A stretch of 64,000 nt of DNA, taken from contig CAIMSU010000113.1 in assembly GCA_903844155.1 (NCBI GenBank), positions 1 through 64,000 of the forward strand, in the 5' to 3' direction. The DNA comes from an uncultured Pseudomonadota bacterium. Lineage in GTDB: Bacteria; Myxococcota_A; UBA796; SXON01. Below, in pieces: positions 42,326-50,999 of this stretch. The translations under genes and the position numbers were made by a program. Each line of letters opens with the position of its first letter. The stretch's first letter is position 1. Below the pieces are notes generated by a model, which saw only the letters and a program-made list of their open reading frames with translations, had not been told where the DNA came from and did not search any database.

Positions 42326-43234
42326 ATGCGTCACGTTCTGTCCCTCACCCCTGTCTTCCCGCTCGTCACCCTGCTCGCTTGCGGTGGTTCCTACACCCAG
42401 ACGGACAAGACGACCGACGGCACGAACCTGGACTCCCACGGGGACACCGCGGCGAATTCCGACACCGCCGCCGATACCGATACCGACACCGACACGGACA
42501 CCGATACCGATACGGACACCGATACGGACACGGACACCGACACGGACACGGATTCCGACACGGACACCGATACCGCTCCCGCGCTGTGCACGAGCGTGTG
42601 GGAGCCGCTGGACATCGCCGGTTGGACGCGGAATTACACCGTGACCGTCCAGGGCACCACCGGCACCGCCTACCAGGAGCCCTGGGGCACCACGTACACC
42701 ACCGATGGCACCGAGGCCTACAACTTCTACGACGAGGTCGACACCACTGGCGCCGGTTGGTCGGGCAACGAGTACATCGGCTGTGACGCGGAAGGCGGCA
42801 CCGGCTTCTACATGCTCGAGTGGAACATGGCCGGCACGTACGGCGGCACGAGCATCGGCTCCGCCGACGCGATCCCCGATCATCCCCGCCGCATCCTCCC
42901 GCCAGACGCGGACATCCCGGGCGCCGGGACGTGGACCTACGATTACACCGCCAACGCCACCATGAGCGGCATGCCCCTCGCGATCACCGCGACGGGTGCC
43001 TACACCGAGGTGGGCATCGAGTCCTGGACCGCGCCCGACGGCACCGTTTATGACGCATACCACCTGTCCAACGCGTACAGCGAGGACTTCGGCGGCATGG
43101 GCCAGCTCACCGGCGTGCTCGACCAGTACTACGTGAAGGGCCTCGGCCTCGTGAAGGAGTTGAACACGTCCACCGACGGCACGGTGTTCATGACCCGCGA
43201 CATCGACACCTGGACCGGCCTCACGCCGTACTAG
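42326..43234 (+). CDS. Lipoprotein with long Asp-Thr repeat linker
   Basis: 302 residues. The signal PVFPLVTLLACGG (Cys19) marks a lipoprotein. Residues about 46-86 are almost only alternating Asp and Thr with a few Ser and Ala, encoded by a hexanucleotide-like GACACC/GATACC tract. The C-terminal domain of about 210 residues is beta-rich (TVTVQGTTGTAYQEPWGT, EYIGCDAEGGTGFYMLEW) with no named family. The linker probably holds the domain away from the outer membrane and could bind cations. GGAG lies before the ATG. Tract length is likely variable between strains. Confidence 0.75.
   Translation: MRHVLSLTPVFPLVTLLACGGSYTQTDKTTDGTNLDSHGDTAANSDTAADTDTDTDTDTDTDTDTDTDTDTDTDTDSDTDTDTAPALCTSVWEPLDIAGWTRNYTVTVQGTTGTAYQEPWGTTYTTDGTEAYNFYDEVDTTGAGWSGNEYIGCDAEGGTGFYMLEWNMAGTYGGTSIGSADAIPDHPRRILPPDADIPGAGTWTYDYTANATMSGMPLAITATGAYTEVGIESWTAPDGTVYDAYHLSNAYSEDFGGMGQLTGVLDQYYVKGLGLVKELNTSTDGTVFMTRDIDTWTGLTPY
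42464..42570. repeat. GACACN/GATACN microsatellite tract encoding (Asp-Thr)n
   Basis: A simple-sequence stretch of alternating Asp and Thr codons, in frame, interrupted by single Ser and Ala codons. The codons alternate between synonymous forms (GAC/GAT, ACC/ACG), which should limit slippage. Confidence 0.8.
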
Positions 43235-43289
43235 TCGGGCTGGGCGGCCGAGCCAATTTCGTGGCACACTTCCGCGCATCTCCGGAGGC

Positions 43290-44165
43290 GTGATGGTTCT
43301 CGTTGCGTTCGCGCTCTACACCTCGGCAGACGCCGCCACGATCGCGACGTTTCCCGTCGACCCGATGTACACGGCGGCGCCGTTCTCGGGGATGGAGTCG
43401 CTCGTCGTCGACCCGGTCGCCACCAGCGCAGCGCTTGTGCCGGACACGTCCGCTTTGACGCCGGACGTCGAGCGGCTTCGCAGCGAGGCAAAAGCGCCCG
43501 ATGCCGGCCTGGTCTTCACGAATCCGACGAACACGTGGACGTGGCTGGCCATCAACGGCGAGCGCATCGGCACCATCGGCCCTTTTGCGAGCGCGCGGTT
43601 TGACGGGCTCAAGCCGGGCCGGTACCGCATCGATCTCACGCTCCCGAACGGCTTCGTCCGCCGCTTCGCGGTCCAGACGCACGTCCCGATCGTCGACCAG
43701 CCGGGCACCCTCGCCCCCGTCGGGGCAACGCTGCAGGCCGACCGGATCCAGCTGTCTGAGCGCCTGTTCTTCGACGCCGACTCGGCCGCGTTGCAGCCCG
43801 TCAGCCTCCCCTGGCTCGACGCTGCCGCAGCGCTCCTGCTCGCGCACCCGGAGGTGCTCAAGGTCGATTGCGAGGGGAACACCGACGATCGCGGCGATGC
43901 GGTCTACAACCAGGCCCTCTCCGCGTCGCGGGCAAAGAGCGTGTACGACGGGCTGATCACGCGGGGCGTGTCGGCCGATCGGCTGACGTTTGTGGGGTTC
44001 GGCGAGTCCAGGCCGGTCGACCCAGCCGACAACGAGGACGCGTGGCGGCGGAATCGGCGCGTTGAATTGGTGATCACGTCGCGTGCGCCCGAACCCGCGC
44101 CGACGGTCGCGCCCGTAAAGCCTGCCGGTTCAAAGGCGGCTCCCGCGGCGAAGCCCAGGAAGTAG
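43290..44165 (+). CDS. OmpA-family peptidoglycan-binding protein
   Basis: 291 residues. A signal peptide (MVLVAFALYTSADA) is followed by a beta-domain of about 130 residues (NTWTWLAINGERIGTIGPF, PGRYRIDLTLPNG). The OmpA C-terminal domain then reads LSERLFFDADSAALQPVSLPWLD, VDCEGNTDDRGDAVYNQALSASRAKSVYDGLITRGV, and FGESRPVDPADNEDAWRRNRRVELVI, including the Asp and Arg that bind diaminopimelate. A Lys/Pro/Ala-rich tail ends it. It links the envelope to peptidoglycan. The start is GTG 43290 or ATG 43293; GGAGG at 43284-43288 suits either. Confidence 0.85.
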   Translation: MMVLVAFALYTSADAATIATFPVDPMYTAAPFSGMESLVVDPVATSAALVPDTSALTPDVERLRSEAKAPDAGLVFTNPTNTWTWLAINGERIGTIGPFASARFDGLKPGRYRIDLTLPNGFVRRFAVQTHVPIVDQPGTLAPVGATLQADRIQLSERLFFDADSAALQPVSLPWLDAAAALLLAHPEVLKVDCEGNTDDRGDAVYNQALSASRAKSVYDGLITRGVSADRLTFVGFGESRPVDPADNEDAWRRNRRVELVITSRAPEPAPTVAPVKPAGSKAAPAAKPRK

Positions 44166-44242
44166 TCACACCGCGCCTGATTCGCCACGGCCCCGCCGGG
44201 TTAGCGCGGGACCGCGTTCCACCCCGTGCCTCCGAGTTTGCG

Positions 44243-45049
44243 ATGCCTGATCTCACCCCCGACACCGGCATGATGACCGCTCTCCTGGCTGACGCCGTCG
44301 CCGCAGCGCACGAAGCCGGCGCCGCAATCCGGGCGTACTACAAGGATAGTTACACCGTGAAGGAGAAGGGCGAGGACAACCCGCTCACGGACGCGGACCT
44401 CGCCAGCGACCGCATCATCGCGGCCCGGCTGAAGCGCGACGACTGGGGCTGGCTGTCCGAAGAGACGACGGACGACCCGATCCGCCTCACCCGCGAGTAC
44501 GCCTGGATCATCGATCCGCTCGATGGGACGAAGGAATTCACGCTTGGGATTCCTGAATTCGTCGTCAGCATCGGGCTTGTGCATCGGGGTGCGGCCGTGC
44601 TCGGCGTGCTCTACAACCCCATCACGGAGGAGCTCTTCGCGGGTGCGGTCGGCCTGGGGGCGACGTTCAACGGCGTGCCGTGCCGGGTCAGCGCGCATGC
44701 CGGGCTCACGGGCGCGCGCATCGTCTGCTCGCGGACGGAGATGAAGAAAGGCATGTTCGACGCCTGGACAGGCCCGAGCGCCACCCATCCGGTCAAGCTG
44801 GTCCCAGTCGGGTCGGTCGCGTACAAATTCGGCAGGGTCGCGGCTGGACAAGCGGAGGCGACGTTTACGCCGCAGCCCCGAAATGAGTGGGACATCTGCG
44901 CCGGCGTTGCGCTCGTGCTCGCTGCTGGCGGAAGCGCCACGAACCGCCTGGGTGAGCCCTACGTCTTCAACCGTCGAAACCCGCTCGTGGACGGCGTCTG
45001 CGCGACGAACGGCGTCGTACACGGCGAGATTCTTGGGTTGATGGCATGA
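44243..45049 (+). CDS. cysQ: 3'(2'),5'-bisphosphate nucleotidase / inositol monophosphatase family
   Basis: A 268-residue lithium-sensitive phosphatase. DNPLTDADLASDRII, LSEETTDD (metal Glu), WIIDPLDGTKEFTLGIPEFVVSIGLV, GVLYNPITEELF and EWDICAGVALVLAAGG are in order. The LDGTKEF form points to the CysQ/PAP phosphatase subgroup rather than SuhB. It recycles 3'-phosphoadenosine 5'-phosphate. It overlaps the MFS gene by ATGA. Confidence 0.88.
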   Translation: MPDLTPDTGMMTALLADAVAAAHEAGAAIRAYYKDSYTVKEKGEDNPLTDADLASDRIIAARLKRDDWGWLSEETTDDPIRLTREYAWIIDPLDGTKEFTLGIPEFVVSIGLVHRGAAVLGVLYNPITEELFAGAVGLGATFNGVPCRVSAHAGLTGARIVCSRTEMKKGMFDAWTGPSATHPVKLVPVGSVAYKFGRVAAGQAEATFTPQPRNEWDICAGVALVLAAGGSATNRLGEPYVFNRRNPLVDGVCATNGVVHGEILGLMA

Positions 45050-46269
45050 GCGAGGTCATCGCCTACCCTGAGCAAGGGAAGCCGAAAGGCAACGGGAAGG
45101 CGCTCGGCGTCGTGTTCCTCACCGTGGTCCTCGACCTGATCGGCTTTGGCATCGTCATTCCGCTGCAGACCTTTGTCGCATTGAAATTCAACGCGACGCC
45201 CCTGCAGATCACGCTGCTGATGAGCTGCTACTCGCTCGCCCAGTTCGTCGCCGCGCCCATCTGGGGCCAGCTCTCGGACCGGTTCGGCCGTCGCCCCATG
45301 CTCCTCGCCAGCATCGCGATGACTTCCTTGATGCTCGCGGGTTTCGCCAGTTCAACCTCGCTTGCGATGCTTTTCGTGTTCCGCACGCTGCACGGCATCA
45401 TGACCGCCAACATCGCCATCGCCCAGGCCTGCGTGGCCGACCTGACGACGAAGGAGAACCGCGCGAAGGGAATGGGCCTCATCGGCGCGGCGTTCGGCAT
45501 CGGCTTTACGCTGGGGCCGTTCATCGGCGGCGAGTTCGCTGGGTCCGCCACGGCGCCGTCGCTTTTCACCCCGATTTGGATCGCGTCGGGACTATCGGCC
45601 GTGAACCTGCTGTCTGCGATGTTCCTCCTCCCGGAGACCCGCCGCCCGGACTCGGAGAGCGGGCATCGCCCCATCTCGTTGACGGCCATCGTGGGCGCGC
45701 TGAGCCACCCGCTCGTGGGCCTGTGCGTATTGCTGACGTTCGTCCAGGTTTTTGCCTTCTCGATGATGGAATCGGTGTTCACCCTGTTCGCGCACGATGT
45801 CCACGGGCTGGAACCCAAGGATGTCGGCCGGATGTTCGGCGTCGTCGGCATCATCAGCATCGTCGTGCAGGGGGGATTGATCGGCCGGTTGGTCAAGCGT
45901 TTTGGCGAACAGCCGCTGGTCCCCTTCGGTCTCGTCCTGGTCGGGTGCGGGACAGCCCTGCTCCCGTCTGCGGCTGTGGGCGCGCCCCTGCTCATCGCGT
46001 TCGGCGTGATGGGCCTCGGCCAGTCCCTGGTAAACCCGTCGTTGTCCGGCCTTATTTCGAAGTCGGTCGGGGCGGACGAGCAGGGCCGGACGCTTGGCGC
46101 GGCGCAATCCATGAGCGCGCTCGCGCGGGCGTTCGGGCCGGCCTTTGGCGGGTTGTTGTACGGCTCGGCGGGGTCGGGCGTGCCGTTCTACACGGGTGGC
46201 GCCATCCTTTTGGCCGGGGCAGCGCTGGCTTTGCCCGCAACGGCGAGGGCGGGCCGGAAGGCGGCGTGA
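45046..46269 (+). CDS. MFS transporter (TetA/multidrug-type)
   Basis: 407 residues, with about 12 membrane segments. The MFS motif A is in loop 2-3 (GQLSDRFGRRPMLL). TM5 carries a motif C-like GAAFGIGFTLGPFIGG, typical of drug/H+ antiporters. The order resembles TetA(class G)-like exporters (TLHGIMTANIAIAQACVADLT). The substrate is unknown. It is translationally coupled to cysQ (ATGA). A family A REP follows its stop by about 40 bases. Confidence 0.88.
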   Translation: MSEVIAYPEQGKPKGNGKALGVVFLTVVLDLIGFGIVIPLQTFVALKFNATPLQITLLMSCYSLAQFVAAPIWGQLSDRFGRRPMLLASIAMTSLMLAGFASSTSLAMLFVFRTLHGIMTANIAIAQACVADLTTKENRAKGMGLIGAAFGIGFTLGPFIGGEFAGSATAPSLFTPIWIASGLSAVNLLSAMFLLPETRRPDSESGHRPISLTAIVGALSHPLVGLCVLLTFVQVFAFSMMESVFTLFAHDVHGLEPKDVGRMFGVVGIISIVVQGGLIGRLVKRFGEQPLVPFGLVLVGCGTALLPSAAVGAPLLIAFGVMGLGQSLVNPSLSGLISKSVGADEQGRTLGAAQSMSALARAFGPAFGGLLYGSAGSGVPFYTGGAILLAGAALALPATARAGRKAA

Positions 46270-46311
46270 TCGCCATCGTCGAGGCTGTCCCAGTCCCCGC
46301 CAGCCCCCGAT

Positions 46312-46342
46312 GCCCCACAACTGCAGAGACCATTTGTGGTAC
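46312..46342. repeat. REP element family A, left of RAYT 2 (inverted)
   Basis: CCACAACTGCAGAGACCATT then TGTGGTAC. It is the reverse complement, with a few changes, of the element right of the same RAYT (47183-47213). It lies 51 bases before the RAYT start codon. Confidence 0.75.
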
Positions 46343-46392
46343 ATTCGGGCGCGTCGCCGCCCTCCGCCCTCCCCGCCGCGCCTCGGAGCCCC

Positions 46393-47178
46393 ATGCCCCA
46401 CGTCCATGTCATCATCAGCGCCAACCAGGATCGCCCTGTCTTTTCCGAGCCGGAGATCATCCGCGACACGTTCATCGCGTTCGAAAGGGTCGCCAGCGAA
46501 GGCGCGACGATCTCGGCCTACGCGCTGATGTCCGCCCACGCCCACCTGCTGCTTGGCGCCGAGGATCCCGCCGAGGTCGGCTCGGTGATGGCCCGGATCC
46601 TGGCCCCGCTCGCCCGGAACATCAACGGGCGGCTCAAGCAGCACGGCGGGGTTTTCCGCCACCCCTACTGGCGCGGCGTGGTCCGATCGGCGTCGCACTT
46701 GTACATCCTACCCCTGTACATCCACGCGAATCCGTCGCCGCACGCCACGACCCTCGCGCGCCTGGACGTTGGTCTGCGGTCCAGCCACGCGGCCTGGATG
46801 TCGGGCGACGCTCCCGATTTCTTGCGCCCCCGCGCTGCCCTTGACCAGTACGCCGGCGATTATCCCGCAGCAATGCAGGCGTTTTTGGATGACCGTGCCG
46901 CCGCACCTGTCGCCGGGGCGCTCGCCGAGGGGCCGGAGCAGTACACCATCCTGGCGGTGGCCCGCGCGACGGGAACGCGCCCGGCGACGTTGCTGGACAG
47001 CGCTCGCGGTGGCAAGCGCGACCGGATGCTGCTGGCGTGGGCGCTCGGCGAGGAGTTCGGGAACGCGGCGGCTGCGCGAATCCTCGGCGTCGAACGCCAT
47101 ACGATCGGGCGATGGGCGCGCGCGGTAGCGGTGGACGACACGTTTGGGCCCTCACGCGCTCGGCTCGGTCCCGCGTGA
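46393..47178 (+). CDS. REP-associated tyrosine transposase (RAYT) 2
   Basis: 261 residues, the same length as RAYT 1, with His49 and His51 of the HUH motif (MSAHAHLLL) and the putative catalytic Tyr109 (PLYIHANP) at identical positions. The N-terminus PHVHVIISANQDRPVFSEP matches DYVHAIATAAHDKPVFTDP of RAYT 1. The C-terminal domain contains GGKRDRMLLAWALGEEFGNAAAARILGVERHTIGRW, a helix-turn-helix that may read the REP. Start 46393 is supported by GGAG upstream (46384-46387). It is flanked by inverted family A REPs, a different repeat family from RAYT 1, so the two systems appear separate. Confidence 0.85.
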   Translation: MPHVHVIISANQDRPVFSEPEIIRDTFIAFERVASEGATISAYALMSAHAHLLLGAEDPAEVGSVMARILAPLARNINGRLKQHGGVFRHPYWRGVVRSASHLYILPLYIHANPSPHATTLARLDVGLRSSHAAWMSGDAPDFLRPRAALDQYAGDYPAAMQAFLDDRAAAPVAGALAEGPEQYTILAVARATGTRPATLLDSARGGKRDRMLLAWALGEEFGNAAAARILGVERHTIGRWARAVAVDDTFGPSRARLGPA

Positions 47179-47182
47179 TGAT

Positions 47183-47213
47183 CTACCACAAGTGCTCTCC
47201 GCAGTTGTGGTAG
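47183..47213. repeat. REP element family A, right of RAYT 2
   Basis: A 31-bp palindrome, CTACCACAAGTGCTCTCCGC followed by AGTTGTGGTAG. The arms CTACCACAA and TTGTGGTAG are perfectly complementary. It starts 4 bases after the RAYT stop and sits between convergent genes (glgC ends at 47235). Same orientation as the copy at 5-35. Confidence 0.85.
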
Positions 47214-47234
47214 GTTTTGGGGGCCCGGGAGGGG

Positions 47235-48509
47235 TCAGACGACGGTGCCGGGTTTGACGGTCGCGTCCTTGGGGACGATGACGATGCCGTCGCGGACGTA
47301 CCAGCCGTCGCCGTCCTCGTCGGGTCGGCCGACGGCACCGCGGATGATGGCGCCGGCGCCGATGCGCGCGTTCTTGTCGAGGATCGCGCGCTGGACGATC
47401 GCGCCTGGCCCGACACCCGCCGGCTCGATCCCGCGCTCCGAGTTTGCGGCGCGCACCGCGTCATTCTCATAGTAGTCGGCGCCCATCATGATCACGTCCT
47501 TGAGATCGGCGCCGAGCTGGATGCGCGAGCGGATGCCGATGACGCTGCCATCGACGCTCGCGCCCTGGATCAGGCACCCGTCCGAGACGATGCTCTGGCG
47601 CACGCGTGCGTCGAGGAACTTGGACGCCGGCAGGAACCGCTGACGCGCGTAGATCGGGCCGGTCTCGTGGAAGATCCGGAACTCGGGGTCCTCCTTGGTA
47701 AGCGCGAGGTTCGCCTCGAAAAAGCTCGCGATCGTCCCGATGTCGCGCCAGTAGCCTCGGAAAAGGTGCGCGCCGAGCTTGTAGTGCCCGAGCATCTTCG
47801 GGAGGATGTCGCTGCCAAAATCCAGGAGCGAGGGATCCGCCAGGAGCGTGCGGAGGACGTCGAAGCGGAACACGTACACGCCCATGCTGGCGAGGTACTC
47901 GTCCTCCGGCAGGTCCCACAGCGCCCTAAGCTCCGGCGGGGGGGCGAGGTGCGAGATATCCTCTTGAGCCTTCGGTTTTTCCTTGAATGCGGTGATGAAC
48001 CCCTTCGTGTCGGCGCTGAGCACGCCGAAGCCTGTGCACTCCTTGCGGGCGACGGGAATGACGCTCACCGTCGCGTCCGCGCCGCTCTCGACGTGCCGCT
48101 GCACGATCTCGCGGTAATCCATGCGGTACAAGTGGTCGCCCGACAGGATCAGCAGGTGCTCGCACCCCCAGGCCGCCAGCCTGCGGAGCTGCTTTCGGAC
48201 GGCGTCCGCCGTGCCCTGGTACCAGTCCATCGAGGCGTCGGTCTGTTCGGCAGCCAGCACCTCGATCAACCCCTGGCTGAACATGTCAAAGTGGTAGGTG
48301 TTCGACACGTGCGCGTTGAGCGACGCCGAGTTGAACTGCGTGAGCACGGCGATGTGCCGGAACCCTGAGTTGATGGCGTTTGACAATGGGATGTCGATGA
48401 GCCGGTACTTCCCGGCGACCGGGACGGCCGGCTTTGCGCGGTGGGCGGTGAGGGGGAAGAGGCGCGTGCCTCGCCCGCCGCCGAGGATCACGGTGTAGAC
48501 GCGCGGCAT
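47235..48509 (-). CDS. glgC: Glucose-1-phosphate adenylyltransferase
   Basis: Makes ADP-glucose for glycogen or trehalose-type storage, 424 residues. VILGGGRGTRLFPLTAHRAKPAVPVAGKYRLIDIPLSNAINSG is the nucleotide and activator region, followed by YQGTADAVR, LILSGDHLYRMDY, FGVLSADTKGFITAFKEKP, YWRDIGTIASFFEANL, and a C-terminal left-handed helix domain with SVIGIRSRI. ATG 48509 (MPRVYTVILGG) is the true start. The frame stays open for another 590 codons upstream, but that is antisense to the FG-GAP gene. No other glycogen gene is nearby. Confidence 0.95.
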   Translation of the reverse strand: MPRVYTVILGGGRGTRLFPLTAHRAKPAVPVAGKYRLIDIPLSNAINSGFRHIAVLTQFNSASLNAHVSNTYHFDMFSQGLIEVLAAEQTDASMDWYQGTADAVRKQLRRLAAWGCEHLLILSGDHLYRMDYREIVQRHVESGADATVSVIPVARKECTGFGVLSADTKGFITAFKEKPKAQEDISHLAPPPELRALWDLPEDEYLASMGVYVFRFDVLRTLLADPSLLDFGSDILPKMLGHYKLGAHLFRGYWRDIGTIASFFEANLALTKEDPEFRIFHETGPIYARQRFLPASKFLDARVRQSIVSDGCLIQGASVDGSVIGIRSRIQLGADLKDVIMMGADYYENDAVRAANSERGIEPAGVGPGAIVQRAILDKNARIGAGAIIRGAVGRPDEDGDGWYVRDGIVIVPKDATVKPGTVV

Positions 48510-48593
48510 GGGTTCTCGCTCCACTTTCTCTTTTATCCCATACGCGGCCGACGCGGGGATCGGGGGAGCTGGCCTCGTGGATAAGGGTGTGGG

Positions 48594-50009
48594 GTGAAGG
48601 TAGCCGTCTGGAAGATCCTGCCCGTTGCGTCGATCCTGACCGCGATCGCGTCGCCGGCCTGCACACAGACGTGTACTGGCGCCACGTGCGCCGATCGCTA
48701 CAGCCTCGCCGACCTGCGTGCCGTGACGGGTGGGCCCGGCAGCTACGTCCCCGCGGACGCGACCGGCCACATCGCCGGCCAGTCCGACCAGGGCCGCCTT
48801 CGGGCGTTGGCACCCGCAGGTACGGACGGCCTTCTCGTGGGCATCCCGGACGCATCCAAGCTCATCCTCTACGGTGCGGCGTTGTACCTTGGGACTTCGG
48901 ACGGTGAGATCGATGGCGAGCCGGGCGACGGGTTCGGGGCGGCGGTCTCCTCGCAAACACAGCTCGTCGTGGGGGCGCCGACGGTCGGCAACGGGCCGAC
49001 GCTCCCTTCGGTTGGTCGCGTCTATGTTTTTCCATATGACCGGCCAACCCTGGGAAGTGGCACCGGCGATGCGGCCCAGACCGTCACCGGAACCGTCGCG
49101 GCGGACGCGCTTGGGGAGACGGTCGCGGCCTGCGGCGACGTCGACGGTGACGGGTTGCCCGATGTGCTGGCCGCTGCTCCAGGCGCGGGCAGCCTCGCTG
49201 GTCGCGTGGTGTTGCTGCCCGGCGGGTCGACCGCGACCAGTGCGGCGGACCTGAGGGGCTGGGACGGCGACGTCGCGGGCGACTTGCTCGGACACGCGCT
49301 CGCGTGCGCCGATTTTGACGGAGATGGGCTGGACGACGCGGTGATCGGCGCGCCCTACGCCGACTCGCGCTCCGGCGTCGGGACCGGGGCAGCACGGAAG
49401 GCCGCCGGGGCTGGCTCGGTTCGGATCGAGGGAAAAGACGGCGAGATCCTTCGGATCGACGGATCGCAGGACGACGCCTACCTTGGCGCCGGCGTCGCGG
49501 TGGGGGATCTCGATGGGGACGGCCTCCCGGACCTCCTGGTTGGCGCGAGTGGGCGTGTCACGGTCAACGCCGCCTCCGACGATCTCACCGGCTCCGTGCA
49601 CCTGTTCAGCGGCGCCAGCCTCCGGGATCAGCGCGCGACTGGCCTGACCGGCGACAGGATCAAGGACACGGCGACGTTCACCGGGGACAACACCCGCGGG
49701 CGTTTCGGCGACACGGTCGCGGTCGGGGACGTTGACGGCGACGGCATTCTCGACGTCATCATCGGCGCGCCGGGGAGCAACACCGGATCCACCGGTAACG
49801 TTGGCGCGCAGACGGGCGCCATCTACGTCTACAAGGGTCCGTTCGGCGGGCTGCAGGGTGGGCTTCACGACGATCGCGTTGTCGGCGACGCGATCCTGAC
49901 CATCGAAGGCGCGCGCGTCTACCAGCGGGTGGGCGAGTCGCTCGCGCTCGCGGACCTCGACGGGTCCGGTGCTTCCGAGGTCCTGTTCACGACGCGGGAG
50001 CAGCCATGA
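48594..50009 (+). CDS. FG-GAP (integrin alpha-type) repeat secreted protein
   Basis: 471 residues (GTG start). A signal-like N-terminus ends TAIASPACTQTC. The rest is a seven-bladed type propeller of FG-GAP units: GDGFGAAVSS..VGAP, ACGDVDGDGLPDVLAAAPGA, CADFDGDGLDDAVIGAPYAD, VGDLDGDGLPDLLVGASG, VGDVDGDGILDVIIGAPGS, LADLDGSGASEVLFTT. DxDGDG loops bind calcium. It is probably a secreted or surface adhesin-like protein. Its stop overlaps the next lipoprotein gene (ATGA), so they form a pair. Divergent from glgC. Confidence 0.85.
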   Translation: MKVAVWKILPVASILTAIASPACTQTCTGATCADRYSLADLRAVTGGPGSYVPADATGHIAGQSDQGRLRALAPAGTDGLLVGIPDASKLILYGAALYLGTSDGEIDGEPGDGFGAAVSSQTQLVVGAPTVGNGPTLPSVGRVYVFPYDRPTLGSGTGDAAQTVTGTVAADALGETVAACGDVDGDGLPDVLAAAPGAGSLAGRVVLLPGGSTATSAADLRGWDGDVAGDLLGHALACADFDGDGLDDAVIGAPYADSRSGVGTGAARKAAGAGSVRIEGKDGEILRIDGSQDDAYLGAGVAVGDLDGDGLPDLLVGASGRVTVNAASDDLTGSVHLFSGASLRDQRATGLTGDRIKDTATFTGDNTRGRFGDTVAVGDVDGDGILDVIIGAPGSNTGSTGNVGAQTGAIYVYKGPFGGLQGGLHDDRVVGDAILTIEGARVYQRVGESLALADLDGSGASEVLFTTREQP

Positions 50010-50512
50010 TCCTGGCGCTTTCGGTCGTGGTCGCGTGCCACCGACCGTCGCAGGCTGACGGCGTCCCGGGTGGCGGTCAGGAGAGCGTTTCCGCAGGTGA
50101 CAGCGCGGTCGCCGACGCCTGCCCCGGCGCTCCAACCGCGCAGATCTACTGGTACCCGCGCGCTGGCGATGCAATTCTTGAGGTGCAAGTCGACGAACCC
50201 GCGCCCGATGGCAACGGCTACGCCCTCGGGATGACCAGCGCCGACTGGACCGGCGAGGCGTGCGGCGACCGCCTCGACGCGCAGGCGACGTGCGCATTGT
50301 TCGACCAGACCATCGCCCTGCAGACCGTGGACAGCAGCGCAGACGTCGTCATCGGCAGCACAACGTGGTTCACGCAGGCGCGATTCGGGGCGTGGGCACT
50401 GTATTATGGCCAGGTCAGCCACGGGATGGACACGGGCACGGGTCGATGGGCGGACTGCGTGGGGTCCGGCTACCCGGACTGCTGCACGCGCGATAGCCCT
50501 GCGGCTCCTTGA
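50006..50512 (+). CDS. Small predicted lipoprotein coupled to FG-GAP protein
   Basis: 168 residues. [14 protein letters not shown] is a short lipoprotein signal (Cys11). The mature part has one acidic domain with three or four Cys pairs ([34 protein letters not shown]), probably disulfide-bonded. The family is not recognised. ATGA overlap with the propeller gene suggests the two products act together at the cell surface (inference). Confidence 0.7.
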   Translation: MILALSVVVACHRPSQADGVPGGGQESVSAGDSAVADACPGAPTAQIYWYPRAGDAILEVQVDEPAPDGNGYALGMTSADWTGEACGDRLDAQATCALFDQTIALQTVDSSADVVIGSTTWFTQARFGAWALYYGQVSHGMDTGTGRWADCVGSGYPDCCTRDSPAAP

Positions 50513-50519
50513 GGTGAGC

Positions 50520-50999
50520 GTGCGTTCGATCGAAGGCGATCTCGTGGATCATGGCGGTCGCTACGCGATCGTTGTCTCGCGGTTCAACGAATTCATCACG
50601 AAGCCGTTGCTCGACGGCGCCATCCACGCGTTGCATCGGCACGGCGTCAACGACGATGCCATCACCATTGCCTGGGTTCCCGGGGCGTTTGAGCTGCCGC
50701 TCGTGTGCCGCACGCTCGTGAAGGCCGGCAAGCACGACGCCGTCATCGCGCTGGGTGCGGTCATCCGGGGGTCCACCGCCCATTTTGACTACGTCGCGGG
50801 TGAGGCGGCGAAGGGCGTCGCGGCAGCGGGGAGCGGCGACGTGCCGGTCATCTTCGGCGTGCTGACGACGGACACGATCGAGCAGTCCATCGAGCGCGCT
50901 GGCTCGAAGATGGGCAACAAAGGCGGCGAAGCGGCTGTCACGGCCATCGAGATGGTCAACCTGCTTCGTTTGCTTCGCGCCCCGTCCGGAACGACGTGA
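50520..50999 (+). CDS. ribH: 6,7-dimethyl-8-ribityllumazine synthase
   Basis: The penultimate step of riboflavin synthesis, 159 residues, forming icosahedral or pentameric assemblies. [59 protein letters not shown] (catalytic His) and [31 protein letters not shown] are canonical. The start is taken at GTG 50520, which has GAGGTGA at 50511-50517; GTG 50514 is possible. It overlaps nusB by GTGA. RibH-NusB is a common bacterial pair. Confidence 0.95.
   Translation: MRSIEGDLVDHGGRYAIVVSRFNEFITKPLLDGAIHALHRHGVNDDAITIAWVPGAFELPLVCRTLVKAGKHDAVIALGAVIRGSTAHFDYVAGEAAKGVAAAGSGDVPVIFGVLTTDTIEQSIERAGSKMGNKGGEAAVTAIEMVNLLRLLRAPSGTT

Noticed and set aside
42464-42570. DT-repeat tract considered as a CRISPR or regulatory repeat array
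   Set aside because: The period is 6 bp, it is in frame, and it encodes a lipoprotein linker; no spacers are present.
48510-50297. Upstream extension of glgC by about 590 codons
   Set aside because: GlgC family proteins begin at MPRVYTVILGGG; the extension is antisense to the FG-GAP gene, which has repeated DxDGDG loops.
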